Below are positions 24,035-32,045 of a stretch of DNA of 32,045 bases, piece by piece. The position numbers were made by a program, and so were the translations under genes. The notes beneath the pieces were generated by a model that searched no databases, was not told the origin of the DNA, and saw only the letters and a program-made list of their open reading frames with translations. Every line of letters starts with the position of its first letter. The stretch's first letter is position 1. This DNA is from Paracoccaceae bacterium (lineage in GTDB: Bacteria > Pseudomonadota > Alphaproteobacteria > Rhodobacterales > Rhodobacteraceae): the NCBI GenBank assembly GCA_009922885.1, contig RFUP01000002.1, positions 1 through 32,045 on the forward strand. Reading direction: 5' to 3'.

Positions 24035-27000
24035 CTATGGGGAGGGGCGCGGGGCGTCAAGGGTTGTGGCGCGCACATAGGCGGTGCGCAAGATATGCTC
24101 CGAGAGGGGCATGAAGGTGGTGGAGCTTGTCCAGATGAAGGCGGTTTCGATGCGCTTCTCGGGGTAAACCGCTGACAGGGCGGCGGAATATGCTGCCATC
24201 TGGCGCAGGAGGCCTTCGGGCACCTCGGATTCTGATGCGGGAACGACGCTGTTTGTCTTGTAATCAATCGCAAGCACGTGATCGGCTGCGACGATAAGGC
24301 GGTCGATCTTGCCAAAGACGCGGCCAAGCTCGGGGAGGGTGGCCGAAATCGGCACCTCGACGAGGCCTTGGGTGAAGTATTGCGATAAGGTGGGCGACTG
24401 GATGGTGCGCTGGGCTTCTTCCAAAGCGGGGGCGAGCGCTGCGGGATCGAAACCGGAGGCCAGTTGCGCGGCGGCTTCAGGCCAGAGCGACGGGGGAAGC
24501 CCAGGGAGCTTTTCCAAGAGGAGGTGGACGAGAGAGCCGAAAGACATCGCCTCATCCGGCGCGCGGCCTTCGCCGGGGAGCGCGTGTTCGCCGCCGAGGG
24601 AAGAGGGGCGGACGGTGCCTTGGGGTTTGGGCATCCGCTTGGCGGGAAGGTGGAAAAGTGGATCGAGCGCTTTGGTTTGGGGGGCTGATTTTTCCTTCGG
24701 GGTGTCAAGCGGAAGGGCGTGCCAGCCCTCGTCTTCCATGCGCAAGCCTTGACCGCTGGAGTAGGCGTGGGGCGTGGCGCCCATATTGGTCATGCTGCCT
24801 TGCAACTGGGCGTACCAGCCGGAGGAATCCTCTTTCAGCGAGCCGGATCCAGCGAGGATCAACCACTTTTCCGCACGAGTTAGGGCCACATAGAGGAGCC
24901 TGTCCCGCTCGGCGGCGACTGTGCCGAGGCGGGTTTCGCGGATGTCGTTATACATCTCCGGGCGCTCGGCGGCGTTGGGCCACCACCAGCAGAGACCGTC
25001 GTGCAATACGATGCGCTTCTCGTTCTGATCCCTGCGGTCCATCGTGTCGGGGAGGATGACGATGGGGGCTTCGAGACCCTTTGCGCCATGAACGGTCATG
25101 ACGCGGATCTCATCGGCATCACCGTCGAATTGGCGTTTGATTTCGAGATCGTCGGTTTCGATCCAGCCGAGGAAGCCCGTGAGGCTGGGGATATCGTTCT
25201 GCTCATAGGCAAGGGCCTGCGAGAGCAGGGCGTCGATCCCGTCTTCGGCTTCGGTGCCGAGACGTGCCAGAAGTTTGCGGCGGCCGTCGTGGCGGATGAG
25301 GATCCGTTCGATCAGATCATAGGGGCGGAGATAGTCCGACTGAGCGGCGAGATCGGCAAGAATAGAGACTGTTTCGGCGTGATCTTCTGCCTTCTCCTGT
25401 AGCGCAGCCCAAAGCGTTTTGTCGCCACGGGCGTGGGCGAGGGTGAATATCTGCTGCTCAGACCAGCCGAAAAGCGGGGAGCGGAGCGCGGTGGCGAGGG
25501 AGAGATCGTCCTCTGGCGTGGCGACAGCGGAGAGGAGTGCGGCTAGATCGCGGACGGCAAGCTCGGCGCCGACTTTCAGTCGGTCCGATCCGGCGATGGG
25601 CAGGCCCTCTTCCTTACAGGCCTTGATGATATGGGCGAATAGCGCGGAGCGGCGCTGAACGAGGATCAGGAAATCGCCCGCGCGAACGGGGCGGGCGACG
25701 ATCGGGCCGCCATCTTTCGGGGTTTCGGGGATCGTTGCGCCCGAGCCGATCATATTTCGGATTTCTTGGGCGATCTGGCGCGCGAGACGCACGTCATGGT
25801 GATCCGGAGAAACCCAATCGACGGTGGCGTCTTCCGGCGGCTTCTCCTTGTCGGCAGGTTCGACGAGAGGCCAGAGATCGACGCGGCCGGGCAGGAGGTC
25901 GTGGAACGCAATATGAGACGAATTCGCCTCGAAACCCGATCCTTCGCGATCCGTGAAAGTGTGATCGACGAGGGAAAGGATCGTTTTCGACGACCGGAAG
26001 GAATAGCGCAGGCTGGTAGAGACGAGCGGCGTTCCGATGGGGTCGAGCCGTTCGGAAAAACGAAGGCGCATGCGGTCGAATTCTTTCGGGTCGGCGCCTT
26101 GGAAGCTGTAGATCGACTGCTTCTTGTCGCCCACGACGAAGATGGTGCGCTGCTTGTTCGAGTTTGCGCCTTCGCCGGAGGTGAATTCCTGACTGAGGAG
26201 GTCGATCACCTGCCATTGGAGGGGGTTGGTGTCTTGGGCCTCGTCGACGAGGATATGGTCGATGCCGCCATCAAGGCGATAGAGCACCCAAGAGGCGACT
26301 TCGGAGCGGGAAAGCAGATCGCGGGCTTTCAGGATAAGATCGTCAAAATCGAGCCAGCCGCGCACCAGTTTTCGAGACTGATACGCCTCGATAAAGGGTT
26401 TCGCGAAGGCGTGAAGATCGGCAGTGGCCTCCCAGGCCTTGATCCGGTTCAGGAGTTCATGGGCGGCAGCGGTGCGTTCGATCCAGGCATCGATATCGTC
26501 AATGAGATGGGCGACAGCCTCGCGGACTTTATGGTGGTTCGCTTGGGGAATGCGGCCGACCTTGAACGGGCCGTTGTTCGAGTCGCGAAACAATGGAACC
26601 AGCGCTTCATGCGCGGCAATGCTGGGTTGGGGGAGGTTGATCTTGGAGAGGCCGTCGGCAAATTTCTTGGTCGCCGCCCCCTGCTTCGGGAAGAGTTCGC
26701 AAATGTCTTTCGCAAGGGCGGCTTCGGCGCCAGTGAAGGCGATGGGGAGCACGTCTTCGGGTTTGGCAGTGGGCTCCACGCCGAATAGCGGCGCGAGGGT
26801 GATGCGGGTGTGATCGCCTTGGAAGCCTGCACGGTTCATCACGATGGATTGGGTGAATTCGTCGAAATCAGACCCGGACAGACGCATCGCAATCGCTTCC
26901 ATCGCCTGTCGGTGCGGGCCTTCAGCCATGTCGCGCACAATCTCGGCGCGGAGGAGGGAGCCGGCGCGGTCGTCCATTTCCTGGAAGTTCGGGCTGACTC

Positions 27001-27418
27001 GGGCTTCGAGCGGGAAGCGGCGCAGGAGGGTGGCGCAGAAGGAGTGGATGGTTTGGACCTTGAGGCCACCGGGGGTTTCGATGGCGCGCGCGAAGAGGGT
27101 GCGGGCATCGCGGAGAACGCCCTTGGGGAGGTTCTGACCAAGCCCGAGTTTGTGCATTTCCTTCGATAGCGTGTCATTGTCGAGCATGGCCCATTCACCG
27201 AGGCGGCGGAACAGACGGTTCTGCATCTCGGAAGCGGCGGCCTTGGTATAGGTGAGGCAGAGGATCTTTTGCGGCTCGACTCCGTCAAGAAGCAGGCGCG
27301 CGACGCGGTCTGTCAGCACGCGGGTTTTTCCGGAGCCAGCGTTTGCGCCGACCCATGTGGAGACATCGGGGCGCGCGGCACTGACTTGGGCACGGGTAGC
27401 GTCGTTCATGCCACTCAT
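24035..27418 (-). CDS. addA: Double-strand break repair helicase AddA (alphaproteobacterial type)
   Basis: AddA is the UvrD-family helicase-nuclease subunit of AddAB, which processes double-strand breaks for RecA loading, like RecBCD. The 1127-residue protein has Walker A WVGANAGSGKTRVLTDRVARLLL at about residues 22-44, ILCLTYTKAAASEMQNRL (motif Ia), ILVDEAQDTNPLQWQVI (Walker B, about 420), FVVGDKKQSIYSFQGA (motif III), VMTVHGAKGLEAPIVILP (motif V) and LLYVALTRAEKWLIL (motif VI). The C-terminus is a PD-(D/E)XK nuclease: FGSLVHLLLEKL, GKIDRLIVAADHVLAIDYKTN. Both motor and nuclease motifs look intact. The start overlaps the addB stop (ATGA); another ATG lies three codons on. It precedes trxA. 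Confidence 0.96.
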   Translation of the reverse strand: MSGMNDATRAQVSAARPDVSTWVGANAGSGKTRVLTDRVARLLLDGVEPQKILCLTYTKAAASEMQNRLFRRLGEWAMLDNDTLSKEMHKLGLGQNLPKGVLRDARTLFARAIETPGGLKVQTIHSFCATLLRRFPLEARVSPNFQEMDDRAGSLLRAEIVRDMAEGPHRQAMEAIAMRLSGSDFDEFTQSIVMNRAGFQGDHTRITLAPLFGVEPTAKPEDVLPIAFTGAEAALAKDICELFPKQGAATKKFADGLSKINLPQPSIAAHEALVPLFRDSNNGPFKVGRIPQANHHKVREAVAHLIDDIDAWIERTAAAHELLNRIKAWEATADLHAFAKPFIEAYQSRKLVRGWLDFDDLILKARDLLSRSEVASWVLYRLDGGIDHILVDEAQDTNPLQWQVIDLLSQEFTSGEGANSNKQRTIFVVGDKKQSIYSFQGADPKEFDRMRLRFSERLDPIGTPLVSTSLRYSFRSSKTILSLVDHTFTDREGSGFEANSSHIAFHDLLPGRVDLWPLVEPADKEKPPEDATVDWVSPDHHDVRLARQIAQEIRNMIGSGATIPETPKDGGPIVARPVRAGDFLILVQRRSALFAHIIKACKEEGLPIAGSDRLKVGAELAVRDLAALLSAVATPEDDLSLATALRSPLFGWSEQQIFTLAHARGDKTLWAALQEKAEDHAETVSILADLAAQSDYLRPYDLIERILIRHDGRRKLLARLGTEAEDGIDALLSQALAYEQNDIPSLTGFLGWIETDDLEIKRQFDGDADEIRVMTVHGAKGLEAPIVILPDTMDRRDQNEKRIVLHDGLCWWWPNAAERPEMYNDIRETRLGTVAAERDRLLYVALTRAEKWLILAGSGSLKEDSSGWYAQLQGSMTNMGATPHAYSSGQGLRMEDEGWHALPLDTPKEKSAPQTKALDPLFHLPAKRMPKPQGTVRPSSLGGEHALPGEGRAPDEAMSFGSLVHLLLEKLPGLPPSLWPEAAAQLASGFDPAALAPALEEAQRTIQSPTLSQYFTQGLVEVPISATLPELGRVFGKIDRLIVAADHVLAIDYKTNSVVPASESEVPEGLLRQMAAYSAALSAVYPEKRIETAFIWTSSTTFMPLSEHILRTAYVRATTLDAPRPSP

Positions 27419-30345
27419 TCGAGCACCTCCGGGCTGGCCGTTTGGGTTTCATCCCACTCGCCGTAGCGGGCGAGGTGATCGTAGGGGGAGGCGTGTTGTG
27501 ATCGCTCCATTTGTTTGCGGGCCGTGAAGCCTGCGCCCTCTAGAAGGTAGTGCGACAAGAGTCGGTTGAGCCATTCCCATGTGGCGGCGATCTGGTCTGC
27601 GCCGTCTTTCGATACGAGTTCGGCTGGCTGGGTATTGAGCTTGGAACTGACTTCGAGATAGGCGGCGAGGCTGACATCGGCCGGATCGACATCCTTGAAC
27701 GCGCCGCGGCGGATCATGGCGGCCTCAATTTGAAGCTGGCGGTCAAAGTGCTTTTGCTGGGCTGGCGTTGGGGGCGAACCGGTTTTGTAGTCGTAGAGGT
27801 GGATGGTGCCATCGGAAGCGCGGTCGATCCTGTCGGCTTTGCCTTTCAGGGTGAGGTCGAAAGCGGGAAGAGTGAGCACGCCAACCGCTTCGATTTCCGC
27901 GAGCGAGGATTGGGATTGTCGGGCGACTTCTTCCTCAATGAAGGCTGAAGCGAGTTTTCGGAGGCGGGCACTCCAGAGCATGCGGACTTCGGGCCATGGG
28001 ACGTTTTCGGCCAGAATAGTCTCTGTTTCCGCAAGAAGGTGATCGACTGTGAGGAGGGAGGGCTCGCGTTTGACGGCGCGGAGGAACCGCTCGAACACCT
28101 CGTGCAGCGCGATGCCTTTGAGGCGGGCATCGGCGGATAGCATGAGGGGATCCAACGGCTGGAGCTTGAGGATTTCACGGGCGTAGATCGCGTAGGGGTC
28201 TCGGACGAGAGTTTTGATCTGGGTGACCGAGAGCTTCTTCGGCAGCGCCTCTTTCGGTGGGATGGGGGCGGGGCGCGTGGCCGAGGCTGTGCAGGTATAG
28301 GCTTCGATTACGGCAACTTTCGCGAGCCAATCGCCACCACGCGCGCGCATCGCCTTGAGAGCCGCCTTACCGCCTTGTTCGGGCAGGCCTTCGAGGAGGT
28401 TGGTGAGGCGGTTGAGCCAGCGGGAGGGCACGGATTGGGCATCGTCCGAGCGGAGCGAGCGGGTGAGCCAGACCTCTTTCGCGCCGATGGCCTGTTGGAA
28501 ATCGTGGGCCGCGAGGCCGAGGCGAACCTCGGGGAGGCGCATCTTGGCTTGCAGGCGCATCGCGCGGTTCATCCACGGATCGGGGGGAAGCGCGGCTGGC
28601 CACGAGCCGTCGTTGAGGCTGCCGAGGATCAGGAGATCGGAACCCATGACGCGGGCTTCCAAGGTGCCCCAGATGCGGATCAGGGGGTGCGGCTCGACGG
28701 CGGAGCGGACGACTTCGCGCATCAAAAGTGCGGAAATCAGGCTGGAATAGTCTCTGGATTCCATGAGACCGCCATGCGCGGCCTCTGCTTGGAGCCTTTG
28801 CATGACTGTCTGGGCGGCAAGGCCTGCTTCGCCTTCCCACAGGGGGATGTTATCTGCACCACCCGCCGAAAGCCTTTGGGCCAGAGCGAGATGATGCTTG
28901 ACCAAATCGGTGAGCGGAGCTTCCGGGCGTTCGGTGTTGGCAAGGCAGGAAACGAGCCAACCCATCCACTCCTGAACTTCGGGAGAGCGCGTTTCGGCCC
29001 AAGCGGTGAGGGTTTCCGCCGCAGGAAAAGGCATGCCGTGGCGGCGGATCTGCAATTCGAGGAGGCGTGTGTTTCGGAGGTGGAGTTTGCGGCCCTCGCC
29101 TGCATGGCAGAGCGGATGTTTCAGGATGACGAGCAGCGCTTCGGCGGTAAGGCGGCCTTCGAGCAGGGCGGAGGTGTGGCGCAGGAAGCGACCGGGGGCG
29201 CTGAGGTGGAGCGGTTCGCCGGCGCTGTCGTCGGCGATGAGGCGCCAGCGGTCGAGATGGGCGGCGACTTGGCGAGTGAGCATCCTGTCCGGCGTGATGA
29301 GCGCGGCGCTTTGGCCATCCTCGGCGGCTTGGCGCAGGCGGAGCGCGATGGAGAGCGCTTCATGGCGGCGGCTGGGGGCCTCTAGCAGGGTGATTTCTTG
29401 GGTGGCTTCCGCGAGATCGGGCAGTTTTGGGCCTTCTTCGAGCCAGCAATCGGTGACGGGTGCGGGGCGGAGCGCGAGGGAGACGAGTGCGTTGCGTGCA
29501 GGGTTCGGCGCGGTGCTATGGGGCCACGGGAGGATGTCTGCGGGAGCGAGTTTGAGGTCTTCCATCAGGCGGCGGAAGCGGGTTTGGGGGTGATCTTCGG
29601 CGGTCAGAGGATTGTTGAGGTCGGCCCACGCGTGCAGAGGCATGGCAAAATCGAAGCCCGGCAGGATGATGGCGCCTTGGGGCAGTTTCGCCACGGCGCA
29701 CATCAAGCGGCGGGTGGTGGCCCATGATCCGGTTGAGCCTGCGAGGATGATGGGCGTTTCGGGCGGGTTTTGTTGCCAATCGGAAGTGATGAGATCAACC
29801 GCGAGGCTCTGGCGTTCGCGCGCATCGGGGGTTTCCTGCATGTCGGCCAGATAATTGGTGGCGATGCTGAGGAAGGCTTGGGTGCGCGCCCAATGCGCGG
29901 AGTGGTTGGCCACATCGATGGCGGCAGCTTGGTTCGGGTGGATGCCTTCGCCGTGCATTTCGTCGATCAAGGAAGCAAGGCTATCGGCCAGATCGTAAAG
30001 CGAGCTTCGGGCGGCGAGATCGGGCTGGGCATCGAGGAGCGAGGCGATCAGGCGGGTGAGTTCGAGGCGGCGGCGGAGCGGGGAGCTGGCGGGGGGAAGG
30101 CCGAGAAGCCCGTGCTCCAACTCACCCACAAGTTCGATGCGCGGAAGCAGCAGTGCTGGGCCTTGGTGAAACAGCTCGGTGATGCGCCGCTCCATGCGGC
30201 GGGTGTTCACGATGATGCGGACCTGCGCGAGCGCTTCGGGCGGCTGGCCGTGATGGGCTTCGATCAGGTGATCGACAAGAGCGCGCGGGAAATCCGCTCC
30301 GGGCGGGAGACCGAAAACGCGCGGCTTCTCTTGGGGATCAAACAT
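27415..30345 (-). CDS. addB: Double-strand break repair protein AddB
   Basis: AddB is the second AddAB subunit: an inactivated helicase fold with a nuclease. The 976-residue protein has an N-terminal motor-like part (VRIIVNTRRMERRITELFHQGPALLLPRI), a middle region (DLLILGSLNDGSWPAALPPDPWMNRAMR), and a C-terminal PD-(D/E)XK nuclease: GIALHEVFERFLRA, LTLKGKADRIDRASDGTIHLYDYKTG, DRQLQIEAAM. There is no canonical Walker A near the N-terminus, in contrast to B. subtilis AddB. Only five cysteines occur (in MCAVAK, TDCWL, LCHAG, SCLAN, YTCTA), none clustered after the nuclease motifs, so the 4Fe-4S staple known from B. subtilis AddB appears absent. It overlaps the murU-like stop by 8 bases and addA by 4. 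Confidence 0.94.
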   Translation of the reverse strand: MFDPQEKPRVFGLPPGADFPRALVDHLIEAHHGQPPEALAQVRIIVNTRRMERRITELFHQGPALLLPRIELVGELEHGLLGLPPASSPLRRRLELTRLIASLLDAQPDLAARSSLYDLADSLASLIDEMHGEGIHPNQAAAIDVANHSAHWARTQAFLSIATNYLADMQETPDARERQSLAVDLITSDWQQNPPETPIILAGSTGSWATTRRLMCAVAKLPQGAIILPGFDFAMPLHAWADLNNPLTAEDHPQTRFRRLMEDLKLAPADILPWPHSTAPNPARNALVSLALRPAPVTDCWLEEGPKLPDLAEATQEITLLEAPSRRHEALSIALRLRQAAEDGQSAALITPDRMLTRQVAAHLDRWRLIADDSAGEPLHLSAPGRFLRHTSALLEGRLTAEALLVILKHPLCHAGEGRKLHLRNTRLLELQIRRHGMPFPAAETLTAWAETRSPEVQEWMGWLVSCLANTERPEAPLTDLVKHHLALAQRLSAGGADNIPLWEGEAGLAAQTVMQRLQAEAAHGGLMESRDYSSLISALLMREVVRSAVEPHPLIRIWGTLEARVMGSDLLILGSLNDGSWPAALPPDPWMNRAMRLQAKMRLPEVRLGLAAHDFQQAIGAKEVWLTRSLRSDDAQSVPSRWLNRLTNLLEGLPEQGGKAALKAMRARGGDWLAKVAVIEAYTCTASATRPAPIPPKEALPKKLSVTQIKTLVRDPYAIYAREILKLQPLDPLMLSADARLKGIALHEVFERFLRAVKREPSLLTVDHLLAETETILAENVPWPEVRMLWSARLRKLASAFIEEEVARQSQSSLAEIEAVGVLTLPAFDLTLKGKADRIDRASDGTIHLYDYKTGSPPTPAQQKHFDRQLQIEAAMIRRGAFKDVDPADVSLAAYLEVSSKLNTQPAELVSKDGADQIAATWEWLNRLLSHYLLEGAGFTARKQMERSQHASPYDHLARYGEWDETQTASPEVLE

Positions 30346-31030
30346 CGGAACCTTTCAACAGGGCTTCCCCGAGGAGGATACCTTCGGGGCGGCCAACATC
30401 GCACCATTTTCCCGGATAGGGGAGGCCGTAAAGCCTGCCTTGACCAAGCATCGCATCCCACAAACGGTTGAGTGAGAAGGAACGCTCGGGGATTGCGGTG
30501 AGGCCGTCGGGCTTGATGATCTGCGCGCCTGCGTAAATCAAGCCGGGCCCGCGCGCGGCTTGGCCTGTGCTGCTTATGAGGAAGTCGCCTTGGCCGTTAT
30601 GGCCCAGCGCGTTTTCCTTCGGGATGCAGAGGAGGAGCGCATCCATCTTCTCGGCATCCCAAGCGGACTGTAGCAGCGAGAGGGGGTTTGGACCGCGCCA
30701 CACGTAATCGGTGTTGAGGGTGAAGACCGGGCCTTCCCCCAAAAGCGGCAGAGCTTGGCGAAGACCGCCTCCGGTTTCGAGAATATCGGGCGTTTCATGG
30801 GAAAGACGCACCGGTTCGGCCGCGAGGTGCTCTTCGATCTTTGCGGCGAGGTAATGGGTGTTCACGACGATCTGCTGAGGCGCGATGGCTTTCGCCAGAT
30901 CAAGCGCATGATCCAGCAGGGCTTTGCCCCCCACTTCGATCAGGGGTTTCGGACGGCTCTTGGTGAGGTCGCCCATCCGCGTGCCGAAGCCTGCGGCGAA
31001 GAGCATTACGGCGCTTGGACTGTTCCGCAT
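30338..31030 (-). CDS. murU: Sugar-1-phosphate nucleotidyltransferase (MurU-like)
   Basis: A 230-residue NTP transferase. The signature AVMLFAAGFGTRMGDLTKSRPKPLIEVGG sits at the start (residues 7-35), followed by VVNTHYLAAKIEEHL, ETGGGLRQALPLLGEGPVFTLNTDYVW (metal-binding aspartate) and CDVGRPEGI near the end. With an AmgK-like kinase upstream it fits MurU, which makes UDP-MurNAc from MurNAc-1-phosphate in the cell-wall recycling bypass of MurA/MurB; the exact sugar is inferred from context. Start: the ATG at 31030 (MRNSPS) keeps the first beta strand whole. The ATG at 31006 overlaps the upstream stop as TAATG and is an alternative. The gene overlaps both neighbours. Confidence 0.87.
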   Translation of the reverse strand: MRNSPSAVMLFAAGFGTRMGDLTKSRPKPLIEVGGKALLDHALDLAKAIAPQQIVVNTHYLAAKIEEHLAAEPVRLSHETPDILETGGGLRQALPLLGEGPVFTLNTDYVWRGPNPLSLLQSAWDAEKMDALLLCIPKENALGHNGQGDFLISSTGQAARGPGLIYAGAQIIKPDGLTAIPERSFSLNRLWDAMLGQGRLYGLPYPGKWCDVGRPEGILLGEALLKGSDV

Positions 31031-32028
31031 AGGTCTTTCAGCTTTTGCAGATTGGCAGGGGTGGGTTCGGGCAGTTCGGCGCGGATCAGGGGGGCGATTC
31101 CGGCCAGAACGGGATGCTTGAGGTCGTTCATCAGATGCGCCCAGACGCGGGGGATTAGATCGACGTAATGGGGTTTGCCACCGAGCATCGAGAGGCGGGC
31201 GAAGACGCCGAGGATGCGGAGGTTTCGCTGCGCGCCGAGGAGGTGGTAGGCGAGGAGGAAATGGCCCGTATTCGTCTCTGTTGCACCGCAATACCGCGAA
31301 ATCATCCCCTGCATGATCTCATAGGGCACATCGCGGCGGGCGTCTTCGAGGAGCGAGACGAGATCGTAGGCGGGGTGGCCGAGCATCGCGTCTTGGAAAT
31401 CGAGTTGGCCTGCCTTGGCGGGGCCGTTGCGATCTGGCAGCCAGAGCAGGTTTTCGGCGTGGTAATCGCGGAGGATCATCACGGGCGTATCCGGAACGTG
31501 GGCTTCGAGGAGGCTCTGGAACGCGGCTTGGAAGGCGGCTTCACGGGCGGGATCGGCGCCGAGAAGCCCCGTGCGATACCAGTGCCATGCGAGCGCGGCC
31601 ATGCGGGCCATGACTTCGGGGTTATAGGCTTTCAACCCGTCAGCGGGGCTGGCGGCGTGGAGCGCGATCAGCGCATCGGTTGCGGCCTCGTACATCGGGG
31701 CTTCGAGGCTTGGCTCTTTCAGGACGACGCGCGCGAAGAGGTCATCACCGAGGTCTTCGAGGAGGAGGAAGCCGTTTGGCTGGTCTTCGGCGAGGATTTG
31801 CGGGGCCGAAAGGCCGATGCTGGAGAGGTGTTTGGCAACATGGAGAAAGGGGCGAACATCCTCGCCTTTGGCGGGGTCTGCATCCATCAGGACGGCGGGG
31901 GTGCCTTGGCTGGAAAGCAGACGGAAGTATTTCCGGTTTGAGGCGTCGCCCGCCAAGGGTGTGATCGCGGCGCCTGCCCATGCGGTTTGATCGACGAAGG
32001 CGCGGGCGAGATCGGCGCGGGAAGTCAT
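31006..32028 (-). CDS. amgK: Aminoglycoside-phosphotransferase-fold sugar kinase (AmgK-like)
   Basis: A 340-residue kinase of the aminoglycoside phosphotransferase fold. AmgK proteins phosphorylate MurNAc (and GlcNAc) at the anomeric carbon, feeding MurU. Motifs: GDASNRKYFRL at the N-terminal lobe, FLLLEDLGDDLFARVV (hinge), the catalytic LRDYHAENLLWLPDR at about residues 185-200, and the metal-binding GQLDFQDAMLGHPAYDLVSLLEDARRDV. The Brenner-like motif reads RDYHxEN rather than HGDxHxxN, as in AmgK relatives. It is not a resistance gene by context: it overlaps murU and runs into addBA. The start overlaps a likely upstream stop as ATGA, with GGAG upstream. Confidence 0.88.
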   Translation of the reverse strand: MTSRADLARAFVDQTAWAGAAITPLAGDASNRKYFRLLSSQGTPAVLMDADPAKGEDVRPFLHVAKHLSSIGLSAPQILAEDQPNGFLLLEDLGDDLFARVVLKEPSLEAPMYEAATDALIALHAASPADGLKAYNPEVMARMAALAWHWYRTGLLGADPAREAAFQAAFQSLLEAHVPDTPVMILRDYHAENLLWLPDRNGPAKAGQLDFQDAMLGHPAYDLVSLLEDARRDVPYEIMQGMISRYCGATETNTGHFLLAYHLLGAQRNLRILGVFARLSMLGGKPHYVDLIPRVWAHLMNDLKHPVLAGIAPLIRAELPEPTPANLQKLKDLCGTVQAP

Positions 32029-32045
32029 GCGAGAAGCTCCGGAAG
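32025..32045 (-). CDS. Possible 3' end of an upstream gene (fragment)
   Basis: In the frame that ends at TGA (32025-32027) the last visible codons read LPELLA. This TGA overlaps the amgK ATG as ATGA, the same coupling seen throughout the window, so another leftward gene probably continues beyond the edge. In related genomes, as I recall, tsaE often sits here. Only six codons are visible, so nothing can be identified. Confidence 0.3.
   Translation of the reverse strand, partial: LPELLA

Noticed and set aside
31006-32028. Aminoglycoside resistance gene
   Set aside because: The fold is shared, but the RDYHxEN catalytic motif and overlap with a MurU-like gene point to a sugar kinase of the AmgK type.
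1-32045. Mobile elements, CRISPR arrays, tRNA or rRNA genes
   Set aside because: No transposase, integrase, direct-repeat array or tRNA-like fold was seen; the genes are tightly packed core functions.

Overview
The window looks like a stretch of alphaproteobacterial chromosome, most probably Rhodobacterales (Roseobacter/Paracoccaceae group). This rests on the gene order rho-mnmE-mnmG-rsmG-parA-parB next to maf-aroE-coaE-dnaQ-secB, on the fxsA-Tim44-mltA-smr run, and on the amgK-murU-addB-addA-trxA run, all on moderately GC-rich DNA. It is core chromosome: I see no insertion sequence, prophage, CRISPR, tRNA or rRNA.

Layout. (1) 1-3.2 kb: the 3' part of mutS (+) converges on hrcA-grpE (-) across a shared hairpin terminator. 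(2) 3.2-6.1 kb: a + operon rph-rdgB-hemW-ybaN-like with stop/start overlaps. (3) 6.1-12.9 kb: the leftward operon rho-mnmE-mnmG-rsmG-parA-parB, holding two perfect parS sites inside rsmG and at the mnmG start. (4) 12.92-13.41 kb: a gene-free, AT-rich region with one perfect and several near-perfect DnaA boxes, which I read as the chromosomal origin oriC. It separates leftward genes from rightward genes. (5) 13.4-16.1 kb: the rightward operon maf-aroE-coaE-dnaQ, whose first start codon overlaps the perfect DnaA box. (6) 16.1-17.1 kb: secB and fxsA (-). (7) 17.2-19.5 kb: Tim44-like, mltA and smr (+), overlapping. (8) 19.5-22.6 kb: a DUF900-type lipoprotein hydrolase, hslU and hslV (-), with a third parS-like site between hslU and hslV and a heat-shock-like promoter before hslV. 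(9) 22.7-23.6 kb: a single + gene that vaguely resembles capsule export/Kdo-transfer proteins. (10) 23.7-32.0 kb: the leftward run amgK-murU-addB-addA-trxA, joining cell-wall sugar recycling, double-strand-break repair and thioredoxin.

How it fits together. The centre of the window is the replication/segregation core: an origin, ParA/ParB, and parS sites on both sides of the origin at about 3, 5 and 9 kb. Around it lie growth-linked housekeeping genes: tRNA U34 modification (MnmE/MnmG), 16S rRNA methylation (RsmG), transcription termination (Rho), nucleotide-pool sanitation (RdgB, Maf), proofreading and repair (DnaQ, MutS, AddAB), and proteostasis (GrpE/HrcA, HslUV, SecB, TrxA). No unmistakably new enzymatic system is visible. 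The points most worth checking are the origin architecture, the parS sites embedded in coding sequence, the third parS-like site, the orphan 303-aa gene, and AddB lacking an obvious iron-sulfur cysteine set.
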